DNA from: Heterocephalus glaber
Taxonomy: Eukaryota; Chordata; Mammalia; Rodentia; Bathyergidae
Assembly: GCF_000247695.1 (NCBI RefSeq)
Contig: NW_004624801.1
Span: forward strand, 471,015 to 535,014
Length of the DNA stretch: 64,000 nucleotides
Direction of reading: 5' to 3'
In this document: piece by piece, positions 45,461-56,930 of the stretch
How positions within the stretch are numbered: position 1 is the first letter of the stretch
How the letters are laid out: every line of letters starts with the position of its first letter
Position numbers and translations under genes: made by a program
Notes under the pieces: model-generated
What the model saw: the letters and a program-made list of their open reading frames with translations, nothing else
Told to the model about the DNA's origin: nothing
Database searches by the model: none

Positions 45461-48400
45461 GCATACATAGACCTGGAAGAGTCTGCCTTTGCCGTCTTGA
45501 ACTCTTGTTGGGTATTGTAAATCATTTTGGCTAGAGAGGGACCAAAGGGAGAGACTAACACCCAAAAGAGGGATGGTCCACAAGAGGAGGGAGGATCTAG
45601 AAGATAGAAGACCATAAGTAGTGAAATGCACACAGTCTATGAAGAAGACAAAAGGCTACGAGGAGTGTTCCAGCTTTCTCAGCTGAGGAACTGGATTTGT
45701 GAAGGAAGCCATTTTGGGTCCTCCAGCCCTGGTGACTTCCTGCTGACCAAAACCAGCTAACAGCACACGGAGAAGTGATGAGCGATCCTCACTGAGCCCT
45801 GGAAAACCAACCAATGGAACCATGAGGCAATTTGATGGTGGTTGTATAGAATCAAAGATTTGGTGAAAGTGAAGAAGATTAATCAATTCAAGGGCTTGGA
45901 AGAGAATTGGAAGTATCTGTTAGTATTTGTTAGGAATTCACTAGAAATATTCAATAGGTGATGGATAACCACTCAAACCTGGCGAAAGCTCATAGTTAAT
46001 GGGCAATATTAATTTGTAAAAGATAGGCCATTGTGAATTTGAAGTGCATAACCTCAGCTTCAAAAGCCCAAGTTGTGTTGAAATAACTGTAGCAATAAAT
46101 TTTAGTGCACCTTGAAACAACTGAGGGTTTTGCCCTCAGTTTCAGTTAGCAGAAAATGGCACTGATGTTTCTACGTTCTTCATGTTATGTTGTCTGGGAG
46201 TCTGCATTTTGAGTGCTACTCTAGATTACTTACAGAGGAATGGAGCAATCTACACACAACTTTATATATTCAAATATTCGCATACTTTTCGAGTCACTGA
46301 AAGGCTAACCTGAATATTTATCACACATTATTTATTTTTAGGGTCCAAACATAAAAGTAAATATTTAATAATATTTTAAGATATTCATGAAAGGGATGAT
46401 AAAGTATTGATTTAATAAATAAAATAAATTTAGGAAATGTGAGTTGTAAAATTCAGAAATGAGAGATCAGTTGGGGGTGAGGTGGTGGTTCTGAAGGTTT
46501 CATAAAAATAAGAGTTAGGCTTCTTGAAAAAGTAGACACTTTTGCAGGAATAAAGGTTGAAGTAAATTGTAGGAACCAAGAGATGAATGAAACTGAAACA
46601 CACACACAGAATTTCTAAGTGTTCTGGAACATTAGTGATTAAAATGATTTGACTGGTGAGCAAGTTAGAGTTGCTGAATACTTAGAGATAAAGCTACAGA
46701 GGTGTCTGCTATGACTGTAACCTGCAATATAAGAAGCTTAAAATCAGGATTACAAGGAACAATGAGAGAATGAGCAGGGAAATGTCAGAGCAGAATGAAT
46801 ACAGAACTTCACAGAGTGAAATGTTATCCTGTATAATATAATTCAGCTACCCTTCATTAACAAAGAAATCAGAGTATAAAATCAGGCTTAGGCACACAAA
46901 CTCTGCCCCTGAAATTTCCTGGCTTGCAACTATGTGATGTGCAGCCTGTGGGACAGGGAAATAAATGATACAGGATCCTTGCTTTTAGCATGTCAATAAA
47001 AAAATGAATCTTCAGCACAGCAAGGTATTTTCTAAGTGGAAAATGCCAGGGACCAAGCCAATTTGTCTTCTCTGTTGTTTCTTCCACTCTGAGTCCAAAG
47101 ATCATTGCATGTGTATGGAAGCTTTGTCCGAGTTTATCCTTTGCATTTCCAGTATCTCTCTGCAGCAGAGAACTCTGAATCTGGAGTTCAAGGGCTGGGT
47201 CTCAGATTCTTGGAACACCCAAAATTGTTTGCAAAGTGTGTATGCTTGTGTTTACATGCATTTTTTTTTTCTAGGAGGAAGTGCCACAGCTGAGGTCTAT
47301 GCCCTGCATAGCACTACTGTTTTGTGTTTAGAATGCCATCCATAATGCCTAATATTTAGGTCCTAATCCTAGAAACTCCGTTGCTTGTTAGCCCTTCTAA
47401 GAGGGACTTGTGGCTTTTTTCTCATCTATCAAACAGGTGCATTGACAGTTTAAGATCTGACCCACACCCCGCTTATTCTTTTATTTACCTGATTCTCAGA
47501 ATGACTGCTTTTGTAGATGAAACCCTCTTCCCTCCCCACTGTTCGCACAGTCTAATCCCACACAACCTGCCATTTTTAATCCAATCACCCATTTATATAT
47601 TTAGAGCATTGGGTGTCATGTGAACGGAGCTGATTAGAGCCATCCAAATCCTCACGTATAAACTCAGCAGTGCTGAAGGATGAACAGGAAAAGACAGGGC
47701 CTTGTGAAGGCAAGTTTAGAAACTTTTATCACCCTCTCCCTGATATTTCTACTGTTGAAATTAGACAGCAGCCTTGACTATGCAAACCCCAGGCAGTAGC
47801 TGTCAGGACTGGACATCTGGCAGAGTATGCTTTGGCACTGAGTCACCTTCCCCACCCACAATCCAGCCCAGAATGTTCTGGAGGCCGAGTACCACAAATG
47901 CCTGAGCTCTGTGTATCACTCTTGCTGCAAACTGTCAACCTAGCTATGGGAGGGAAGGACAATGTTCTGCGGGTAGTGTTCCAGGGGTCCTCATGGGGTG
48001 TGATATGCAGATAGAAGTGGCGTGGTTGTGATATTTGACATCTCTCAAGAGTTATTTTACATCCACAAGACAGTGATCCTGTTCATTTATCCTGCCTAAA
48101 ATGACACAGAAGGAACAGAGAACGTTAATGGAAAATTTTCTACCTGGGTGTTTTCATGATTTCAGCAAAGTTGTAAACATCCTCATTTTACACAGGAGAA
48201 TGAAAGTCCCCAGCATCCATCCAAGGAGGCCTTGCAGGCTTTCAAGTTGAGGAGTATTTCAGGTGAGTTTCTGCTTGGATGTCTAAATCTGTCAAACCTA
48301 AATGGTGCCACTCTGAGACCACTACTTTTCCTGTTACTGGAAACAGGGGGGACACATTCAAAGTAATAAAATTAAAATAGAGTTCACTGGAGACTAGGAA

Positions 48401-48744
48401 GTCGGCTTCCCGAGAAGCTCACTTCATTCCATTCAGGCATGTAAGTTTAAAGAAAACGCATGACAGGGAAGTGACAAGGTTGTCAGAGGTGTTACAACTG
48501 ATTAGAGAGAAATGACCTCCAAGGTCATCTGCTTTCACTCGACTTCCCCAGAGGAGGCCATGGAAACCAGAGCCACCAATAAGATCCTGACAGAGGACTC
48601 ACCTGTACTCACCCTATCTCAGCACCACAACTTGGACATTTTAATATTTCCTTAATTTTTTGAAAGTAGGAGAGTATCGAGCAAGAATAAAATATTTTTG
48701 CCTGATGCTTCTTTTCTGAATAAAATATGTGCAAAAGTAAATGT
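45461..48744. other. 3.3 kb mostly unique DNA, no supported gene
   Basis: Includes a 9-bp-stem palindrome at 46119-46141 and frames of 60-113 codons (45389-45886, 46430-47345) without recognisable domains. The segment 45650-45890 has a GC-richer, LTR-like feel but no certain match. Confidence 0.4.
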
Positions 48745-48887
48745 GAAAGAGAGGAAAAGGAAGGATGGGAGAAAGAGAAAGCAAGGACGCAAGAAAGAAA
48801 GGAAAGAAAGAAAGAAAAAAAGAAAGAAAGAAAGAAAGGAAAAAGAGAAAGAAGGAAGGAAAGAAAGAAAGGAAAGGAAGGAAGGAA

Positions 48888-48933
<46 letters not shown>

Positions 48934-48950
48934 GAGAAAAGAAAGAAACT
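48745..48950 (+). repeat. ~205-bp polypurine (GAAA/GGAA)n tract
   Basis: Plus strand is almost all A and G from about 48745 to 48950, built of GAAA, GGAA and GAGA units. All three plus-strand frames and two minus-strand frames stay open across it, giving K/E/R-rich or F/L/S-rich peptides of no meaning. Confidence 0.97.
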
Positions 48951-50380
48951 TTACAATTCTGTAAGAAAATAAAAACCCAATGCAGCTGAGAGTTTGGTTC
49001 ACACATTTCCAGGCTGGCTTAAGTCATTGTCTCAAGTACATACCATAACATTTGGAAATATAAAATAGTATTTCTAGAAAAAATAAAATAAAATAAGGTA
49101 CTGGATATTAAACCCAGAGATTTTGCCCTGAGCTGAATTTTGCCTCTGATTTTGCCCCTTTCATGAATTTAATTTGAGATAGCCTCCCTGACTGCTGGGG
49201 CAACTTTTTTTATTTAGAGAGCCGTGTGTGTGGATGTGAACAGCTACAAGTCTGCTAACCCTGCATGCTCAGTGAGCTGCTCAGAAGGTTTCATGTCCCC
49301 TGCCAATAAGCCATGCACCTAGGCTTACCTCGAAGCATCTGGCACTTGCTTCTTCCCTTTATGTGACATTTTGCCGCCAGAGGACTCTGTTGGGAAAAAG
49401 TCAGAATAGTATTTTGAGTTTTAGGATTAGTACTTGAAATGGCTAGAGAAGAGCTGGGAACATCTGACTTAACTCAGCAGGCTAAAGGAATCTCCTCCAC
49501 TCAAAGCGAAGGATGGAGTAGCAGAGCTTCTAAACTCTTTCTCCTCTTAGTTCTGCTTACTATGAATATGAACATGTCCTCAGCTCTTTTTCCTCAGACT
49601 CATTTTCTTTCTGTGGAAAAAACTACCCACCCTGAGACACGAAGAGACAGAATAGTGAACCTTACAAATTTGTCTACTGCACTCCTGGTTCTTCTATAGA
49701 AGCTATGATCTTCTGTTTTCCTATAGCCTGCTTTCTTTTCCTTAGAGTGTCTGTCTTCTAAGACAATCATTTTGCCATGTAGAATACAGAGTGTATGCAG
49801 TAAATGTGTGTTTTATGAGTAAAGGAGCAAATCAGTTAGTATGGAGGTCAAAAAGCTAGAAAAAATATCATTAACGTATATGGTATTTAATGAATCACAT
49901 CCTATGCAGGGAGCTTTACTTTATGGATATGATTTTCTTTATCCTTCAGATGTCCTCAGTGAAGCACTTAATACTATTTTCTTCCCTATTTTAGAGCAGA
50001 GGTTTAAAGCAACAAAGGCCACAGGGTTTTACAGTTTCTTTACTCTCAGGCACTGAATGTGTAAAATGTGATTAAAATATACAGTACATGTTTAAATTGA
50101 AAACTGATTACAGTAGAAGATACTTTGCCCTCAGGCCCCTTTCAAAACACGCCCCCTCGCTTCAAATACATTTATCCCATCCTTCTTGTCACTTTCTGAA
50201 TCAGTTCTGTAAGTCCTCTTTCCTCACTGTCTACAAGGTGTAATCAGTGAATGCTGATGTGTAGTGCCATCCAATGGAAATGCCTACAAAACATTCTGCT
50301 GCGTCCTCCTCCACCTCACTCCTTGGTTCTGGTGTTGTGACTTCTTGCTCTTCCTCAAAGTCAAAATGAATGAAGCCACA
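48951..50380. other. Unique DNA, no gene seen
   Basis: Frames at 49439-49699 and 49841-50056 lack recognisable domains. A faint MIR-like pattern at about 49910-50050 is too weak to claim. Confidence 0.4.
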
Positions 50381-50465
50381 GGAAATACTTTGAGGGTAAT
50401 CAATGGCAATGGGCCTTTTATTGCAATAAATATTTAAAATGTAAACTTTCACCATAGTTTTGGTA
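50381..50465 (+). mobile_element. Mariner-like 3' remnant, copy 3
   Basis: 'ggaaatactttgagggtaat', 'caatggcaatgggcctttta', 'ttgcaataaatatttaaaat' and 'ctttcaccatagttttggt' match the tails at 27438-27555 and 27751-27915 in the same order and orientation. About 85 bp are recognisable. Confidence 0.5.
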
Positions 50466-51873
50466 GCATCTCTTTAACTAATATAGAGTTGATGGGATTT
50501 GTCTTATGTATCATACTGTTTTCTTTTTCTTTTTAGTCTTATTGTATTTCATAAAAGCATAAATGACCCTTCCTCAGAGTAACTTCTCCCTTGAGTTCTT
50601 TTACTCCCCACAACAGACAACCCGTTTACCCAGTGCAGCTATTCCAGTATGTTGATTGGAGGCCTGGAGTTTATTTTAGAGAGTTTGGTGGGCAGAAGAG
50701 AGTACCGATGTGTGTAGAAGGATTAACCTCATGGCTTAGATTGGCTAAATATTTGTCTCGACATCTATTGAAAGAAAAGTTTTTCTCAATTGCTTCTAAG
50801 CTCAACCAAGTTTTAAACCTTAAAACCATAATCCAGCCATCAAAAATCTATTGATTACAAGACATCCCCCAAAATATCCTATAACTGTGGAATCATGTTT
50901 GCATTATAAACGGAACGAGTGGTTCATAGGGTGTGAAAATGCCAACAGAAACTGCTTGCTTAGTTTTATCACCCTGCATTTTTAGAGCGTGCTGACAGCC
51001 TCTCAGTGGTAGGTCTCATAGTCCCAGCCCTGTCACTTTTCCTTTAAGTGGTGTATCAGGAAATTAACTGAGCCTAGATTCCACATTCGTGTTTGGTACC
51101 CATGCCCAGAGGTCTTAAGAGCAAATACATATTTGACACCTGTTTATCTTCGCCAGGAGGTTGTCATGGGAGCCAAGGTGATATTGAAGTGGAGAGGAGA
51201 GGGGGTAGGAACTGGATAGATTTGCTTCGTTCTATTTTCACCTCTTTCTACTGTGTGCCAAAAGGTTGTTTCTCCCCCCTCTCTATCAGCGCTCTCCAAC
51301 CTTCCATGGCCGGTGGTGCCCGTTTATTAACAAAGTGCTGTAGCAGGACTGGCAGTGGAGGCCAACAGAGAAGCCAGAGATGTGGGCTTGTGTGTCCATT
51401 TGGTCTGATTTAAAGGACTTTCTTCTTGGCCTTTTAAGATTTCCTAAATTGTTGGGAGGTGACTGAGAATGAACAGCCTGGGTATTTTCAAAACATGTAC
51501 TCTGTTATATTGTCACTCAAGAGAGCAGATAAAGAAAGGTAATGGAGATACAAAAAAGTATAAATAATGCTAAAAATAAAAGTGTAATGATAACCTAGAT
51601 GAATCTTAAGACAAAAGCTAGAACCACAGGGAAAAACGCTTTCTTGACCTATCACTTAGAGTTTATGTCTTTGAAATTTTGAATCTCTAATATGACTTTA
51701 TCTCTTATATCAACCCACTACTGAAAGAAAGAACTGTTATATTTGAAGCTTTTTAAATTTCAATCTCCAAATGAGTAAATGAGCTTTCAACTGCTTTGCT
51801 TTTTAAGGTTAAAGATGAATAAATATTCTCATTTTCTAAAAGCCAATGCTGAACATAATTACACAAGTTTTTC
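50466..51873. other. Unique DNA, no gene seen
   Basis: The plus-strand frames at 50591-50854 and 51093-51413 show no known domain. No repeat family is recognised. Confidence 0.45.
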
Positions 51874-52041
51874 AGCTGGGCTTGGTGGTGCACACCTGTA
51901 ATCCCAGTGCTCATGAAGCTGAGGCAGGAGGATCACTGCAAGTTTGAGACTGGGCTTGGCTACATAGTGAGTTCAAGGCCAACCTGAACTGCATAGAAAG
52001 ATCCTATTTTAAAAAACAAATGAACAAAAAACAAAACAAAA
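51874..52041 (+). mobile_element. B1-type SINE with A/AAAC-rich tail
   Basis: 'agctgggcttggtggtgcac', 'acctgtaatcccagtgctca', 'gaagctgaggcaggaggatc', then duplicated second-half blocks 'gactgggcttggctacatag' and 'aaggccaacctgaactgcat', ending with an A-rich tail to about 52041. It is better conserved than the copy at 8.6 kb, but I see no clear target-site duplication. Confidence 0.9.
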
Positions 52042-52487
52042 GGATTATCCCAAAGCATTTTGATCTTAAGTGTGAACAATTACTCACAAACACAGGCACA
52101 CACTCACCTGTCTTTACTGTCTTTCTTATCTCTCCCTTATCAATGTACTGCTTAGTTCTAAAATTTGAGTTCTGAACATGTGCAAAATACCGTGCTAAAA
52201 ATTGCACCCAGACTGGCTCAGGAGCTCTCTGAAATGTCAGCATTTGAATCACCACTTGGAGCAATCAAAGCCCATAGCCAGGGAATTGGCGAAACCTGAC
52301 TTCTTAGCCTATGATTTTTAACAACCATGCAATCCTTCTTCCCAGCTAAAAAAGGCTAAATATCCCTTAGTTATATGTTTTATAGTTCATAGCTGCACAA
52401 AAATCTTTTTAAAAGGAATTGTTTTTCAATTCTTTCCTTCAATTTGGCTACAGCAAAGCAGATTTGTATCTGTCTTTTCTCAGTAAA
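52042..52487. other. Unique DNA, no gene seen
   Basis: No repeat or exon is recognised between the B1 and the next ID-like SINE. Confidence 0.45.
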
Positions 52488-52590
52488 GACTTTATATATA
52501 TACCGGGTATTGAACTCAGGACCTTGCACTTGCTAAGCAGGTGTGGTGCCACTGAGCTAAATTCCTGGCCCAGCCCGATGACTTTTTATA
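52488..52590 (-). mobile_element. ID-like SINE with possible 11-bp TSD
   Basis: The minus-strand body (about 52499-52579) has 'ggccaggaatttagctcagt', 'ggcaccacacctgcttagca' and 'agtgcaaggtcctgagttca'. A degenerate tail is seen as 'tatatata' on the plus strand. Flanks 52488-52498 and 52580-52590 match at 10 of 11 bases. Confidence 0.85.
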
Positions 52591-53895
52591 GTAACCAACC
52601 CCAGGAGCACCATTAGGAATACAGATATGTAGATTTATAGATATATAAATAGCTAGTTAACTGAAAGGATACAAAATTTTAAAGAAACAAAACAATTATG
52701 GCCTCTATAGGGAAAGTAATTAAGTAGCATGAATGAGGATGAGAAGACTATCTCGTTGAATTTTTATACAGTATATATTTATATTCCCTAAACAAATGCA
52801 AGCATAAGACCAAATACAGTGATACAAAAACAACAGAAATTTATTGTCAGAAGAATGTTGGCTTTTAAGTAGAGGTGGCTTATGATAACTTATGATGACC
52901 TATGATATCTTTTATGAGCTACCAAGGAACCATTAATAGCTACATTCTTTCCATTTTTCTACATATTTGTTATTGTCATTAAAAATCAATTCAATTTAAT
53001 GATTGGCTCATTACCTTTTATTTCTTCTAGGATGTGTCATGATTTTCCTCCTTTTGATAAAAATAGGTTTTGTTTGAAAGCATTAACATTTATGATTCTA
53101 CTAATTTGTGCTTAATTAGATCACTCAAAAGTTTAAAGTTTTAACTTACAAAGTTTAATCTTAGTTTGGATTTCAGCAAAGCTCCACATAATACAGAGTG
53201 TGCCGTGAAATCACTGATTGCATTTTGCTAAGGTTGAGGTCTCAAGTGTCTTATGCAAATGCAAAGTCTTATGTATTCAGAGGTAGGGCTTTTGAAAGGT
53301 GCTTGTGTTACAGGGAAGTAACTGCCAACCTGTTAAAGTATGTGTCTCAAGGCTCCGAAGAATGGGCACAAGGACAAAAGAGGGTAGGAGTAGGAAATGT
53401 TTACTAAGAGAAAGCTCTGGAGAGACAGGAGGGCTCCCCAAAATGGATTGCCACTGAGCTCTTCATCAAGGTGGTTTCTATGGAGTAAAACCACATTACA
53501 GGTTACCTTGGGTCTAACTATTATCAAGCTATAGGATTATAAGTACAGTCACTTAGCTAATATAGATCTAATTGGAAAACAAGGTATGCAGCAAGGGTAC
53601 ATAGCATGGAGAAGAACAAAGGCATTTCTGGAAGGGGTGGGAGTGAGAGTCAGTGTGTTCTGGTCATCATCTATGTTTTTGTTAAATTGTTTCTGCAGGT
53701 TTGTTATATTGTCTAGACTTCTTGGAGATAGTTACAGTACAGCTTTGGACTGTTGCTTACGTCTGGGGAGGTTTGCAGGGCTGGCCATTCTGTCTCCATC
53801 TTGAGATCTGGTGTATCGAACCAGCCCTAGACCTGGTTTGCCTTCTCTTTGTTCTGACTCTATCTTGGGCCCGGTCCCTTTCCAATTACCTATCA
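52591..53895. other. Unique DNA, no gene seen
   Basis: A three-unit 10-bp tandem repeat is at 52879-52908. Frames at 53198-53907 have no recognisable domain. Confidence 0.45.
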
Positions 53896-54325
53896 TCCTC
53901 TGCCTAACTTAGCTACCTATAGTAATTGGATGATGATTATTGGATCATGAGGGCTCTAAGGTCATCATTAATCCACTGATGAGATCATAATTTGATAGCA
54001 TTATTGAGAGGTATGGGGCCTAATTGAAGGGAGTCAGTCACAGGCTATCACTTTGGGGAGGAGACTGTACCTTATCCCTGCCTCCTTCCTCTTTGGCTCT
54101 TTACTTTTCTCTCTGCTTCCAGGCTGCCATGAGGTGAGAAGCTTTCTCCAGCCATGCCCTTCTGCCACGATGTTTCTGCCTCACCACAGGGCTAAAAGCA
54201 ATGGATTCACTGTCCGTGGACTGAAACCTTGGAAAGTGTAAGTTAAAATATGTCTTTCATTCTTTAAATTGTGTGCATCAAGTATTTTGTCAGAGCAACG
54301 AAAAGCTAACCCACACAGATTTCTT
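53896..54325 (+). mobile_element. MaLR-type LTR (MT/MTE-like), sense
   Basis: Landmarks in order: 'ggatcatgagggctctaagg', 'taatccactgatgagatcat', 'aatttgatagcattattgag', 'ggaggagactgtaccttatc', 'tctctctgcttccaggctgc', 'catgaggtgagaagctttct', 'gatgtttctgcctcaccaca', 'gtgtaagttaaaatatgtct' and the terminal 'ttttgtcagagcaacgaaaa'. The signal for 3' end formation is weak. It is a near-complete solitary LTR in the opposite orientation to the copy at 34.6 kb. Confidence 0.82.
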
Positions 54326-55564
54326 TGAGAACTTCAACCAACTTGGAGATGCCAGGTGTCAGTTCTCAGCATCAGGGTTTACTCATTCTTTCATTCATTT
54401 TTTTTTTCACTTGTATACTACATGAAGTCCTTTTCAGATGTCCAGTTTACTTCCAGTCATCTTCTTGAAAATATATGGAAAATTATGGGAGCAGAGGAAC
54501 GGGCTTAAGCATAATAATGTAGAAGCCGTTTATTAACCCGCTAAATGCTGCAATTCCCAGCTGTTCCTCACTGCAGAGAAAACTGTGGGTACAGCAGTCA
54601 CTACAGTTGCACAAATGCCAGGAATTCTTTTCCTCTCAGATGCAACTTAGCTTGTATTTACATTTGACCCTTGAATTGACTCTTTTTGTAGCCACCTGGA
54701 GATTTTGGCCCCAGTATGTTAACAATTTTTTGGTGAATCATGCTGTGGTCATTATACGCTTTTTTGCTGACCAAATAGCAATCTTATTTTCAGTTTCATC
54801 TTTAAAATAGTTGATTGTACATAAGCCAGTATGTGTAAGCATAAAATACACATTAAGGAAATTTTTTTCCAGGGAGGAAAAATGAAACGCTTATCTGATT
54901 ATTATATGTGGCAGTGTATAAAATGGCTGACACTCTGGGCTCTCAAGTTTCACACCTAGATGTGAGCATTACATTTGTCACTGGTTAATTTTGTGTCCTA
55001 GTACAAGTTAATGAAATCTGTCCAAGGCTCAGGTGATTCATTTAAAAACAGGGTTTGCTGTTAAAGATGAAAGTATAAATCATAAATAAAGCTCTAAATA
55101 TTTGCATAATATGTAACAATCACTTCTTATTTTTGTGGTTGTGGTGATTGATATTGTTGAAGAATTATGTGAGAGGACTATAAAATGCAACGATGTCAGC
55201 ATTTTTTGGGTGGCAGAGACACTCAATTGCTCTGTTAGGGAAGTGTGCAACAAGAATTTCCTTTGATAGCTCAAATTTTTCATCTTGTATATGCAGCCTT
55301 CCAGAACACACTTCAAATACAAATTTAACTCCAACACCTTCCTGACAGAAGCCTCCTATGTTGATAAAAGACTATTCCTCAGATACTTCTCTGTGAACTT
55401 CTCTTGGTGAAAAATTCTAGCTCCTCAAAACCTGGTTCCATTTTACATTCCTTCATCTTGAGCAGCCACTTCAAACTTCCCATCAGTGAAGGTTTTCCTG
55501 AAAAGTCTACCTCTCCCTGACCCGTCAGAAAGGTCAATAGAACCATTATTTTTGCAGCATATTT
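54326..55564. other. Unique DNA, no gene seen
   Basis: No exon, RNA gene or repeat is recognised. The minus-strand frame at 55080-55337 lacks known features. Confidence 0.45.
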
Positions 55565-56050
55565 TGGTGATGTATTGGTATTCTAGGTTGCTTTAACAAA
55601 GCACCACAAACACAGTGGCTTAATATAAATATGTCTTACAGTTTTGTACATCAAAGTCTGACCCAGGTCTCACTCAGTTAAGATAGAGGGGTCACATGAC
55701 TGTGTTCCATTATATGGCCTCTAAGTACAAATCTCTTTTCTTACTCATTCAAGTGTTGACAAGATTCATTTCCATGCAACTGTAGGGCTGAAGTCTGGGT
55801 TTCCTTTCTGACTGTTGACTGGAAGGTGCCCTTGGCCCTCCAAGGGCTCACTTACATCTTTGTGCATGGGCTCCACATCTCAGAATACCGGTGGGACATA
55901 CAGATCTTATCGTGCTGCCATATACAGATTCTGGCTTCCTTTCCCATTTTAAGAACTCATGTGATTAGGTTAGGCCTACAAAGATAATTCATCATAATCT
56001 CCCTGTCTCAAAGGCCATCACCTTAGTCATACTTGGAAGTTCCTTTTATC
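55565..56050 (-). mobile_element. Old LTR-like repeat, antisense
   Basis: 'ttctaggttgctttaacaaa', 'gcaccacaaacacagtggct', 'acatcaaagtctgacccagg', 'tctcactcagttaagataga', 'aagaactcatgtgattaggt', 'gataattcatcataatctcc' and 'ctgtctcaaaggccatcacc' follow a widespread mammalian repeat resembling the antisense of an ERVL-MaLR LTR. The class is fairly sure; the family name is not. Confidence 0.6.
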
Positions 56051-56379
56051 ATAATTGGGCTTGGACATTTTTGATGAGTCATTGTTCCACTCCTACCTAG
56101 GTAGTTTTGTAAAGTCCATTTAGGATTTAAGTTATATGCAGTCATATATGAAGTACATCTGTTTATTCACTATGTCAGCATCTTGTATCCCTGTAAAAAT
56201 TCTGCATGCTGGGGACTGACAAGGGGATTTGTCATAGCTTTTCTGTCGCGTTAGCCCGATCCAATCCAGAGGGGGTTCTAAGTAAGATGGTAGAGAAAGT
56301 CCTCAGGCAGATTGCTGAGTCAGTGGCTCAAGTGAGTCTATGAGTATTTAATTTTGTATCCTAACTAGTAAAATCTATG

Positions 56380-56505
56380 TAGGATTTATTTTATTTTATT
56401 TTATTTTATTTTATTTGGTACCGGGGATCAAACTCGGGTCCTTAACGCTTGCACAGCAGGCGGCGAAACCACTGAGCTAAATCCCTGGCCCATAGGATTT
56501 ATTTT
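56380..56505 (-). mobile_element. ID-like SINE with (TAAAA)n tail
   Basis: The minus-strand body (56393-56492) carries 'ggccagggatttagctcagt', 'ggtttcgccgcctgctgtgc' and 'gagtttgatccccggtacc'. Its tail has expanded into a (TAAAA)n microsatellite seen as (TTTTA)n at 56387-56416. Flanks 56380-56392 and 56493-56505 match over 13 bases. It is close to the copy at 16.3 kb, with one 'gc' to 'aac' type change in the middle. Confidence 0.92.
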
Positions 56506-56930
56506 TTATTGAAAGAATAATTTAAGCATTTCCTTCTGATACAGGCTCTTCCCCAGGCAAGTGTCATGAATTTGACTGTATTTTAATTAATTTAAGAGAT
56601 AGACATCATGATCATGAAGCTAAACTGCAAGGTTGTTTATGAGTTTAGGAGAAACAGATGTCTTAGTAGCATTTTTTAAAACCATTGCATTGCAATACAG
56701 GCAAAGAAGATATGTTTTCTGGATTATAGATATTTCTTTAGGAAAACAAGTTAGAGTATCTTTTTGTTTATATATTAATTTATGAGTAGAGTAATTGTAT
56801 CATCTCATTTTAAGTGATCTACTAAAATTTCAGAACCTATCTTCTGGATATTTTCTTCTGAGCCTCATCCACAATCTTAATCTTCTCTTTTTTTTATCTT
56901 GTGACTTTTTGAATGTTTTTATTTGTATTA
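56506..56930. other. AT-rich unique DNA, no gene seen
   Basis: Nothing recognised. Confidence 0.45.

Noticed and set aside
46119..46141. Terminator-like hairpin: 9-bp stem, 5-base loop, T-rich neighbourhood
   Set aside because: The genome is clearly mammalian, so a bacterial-type terminator has no meaning here; a 9-bp stem is expected by chance in 64 kb.
48641..49006. Five overlapping long frames on both strands
   Set aside because: All are translations of the (GAAA/GGAA)n tract; no stop codons can form in pure purine or pyrimidine repeats of this kind.
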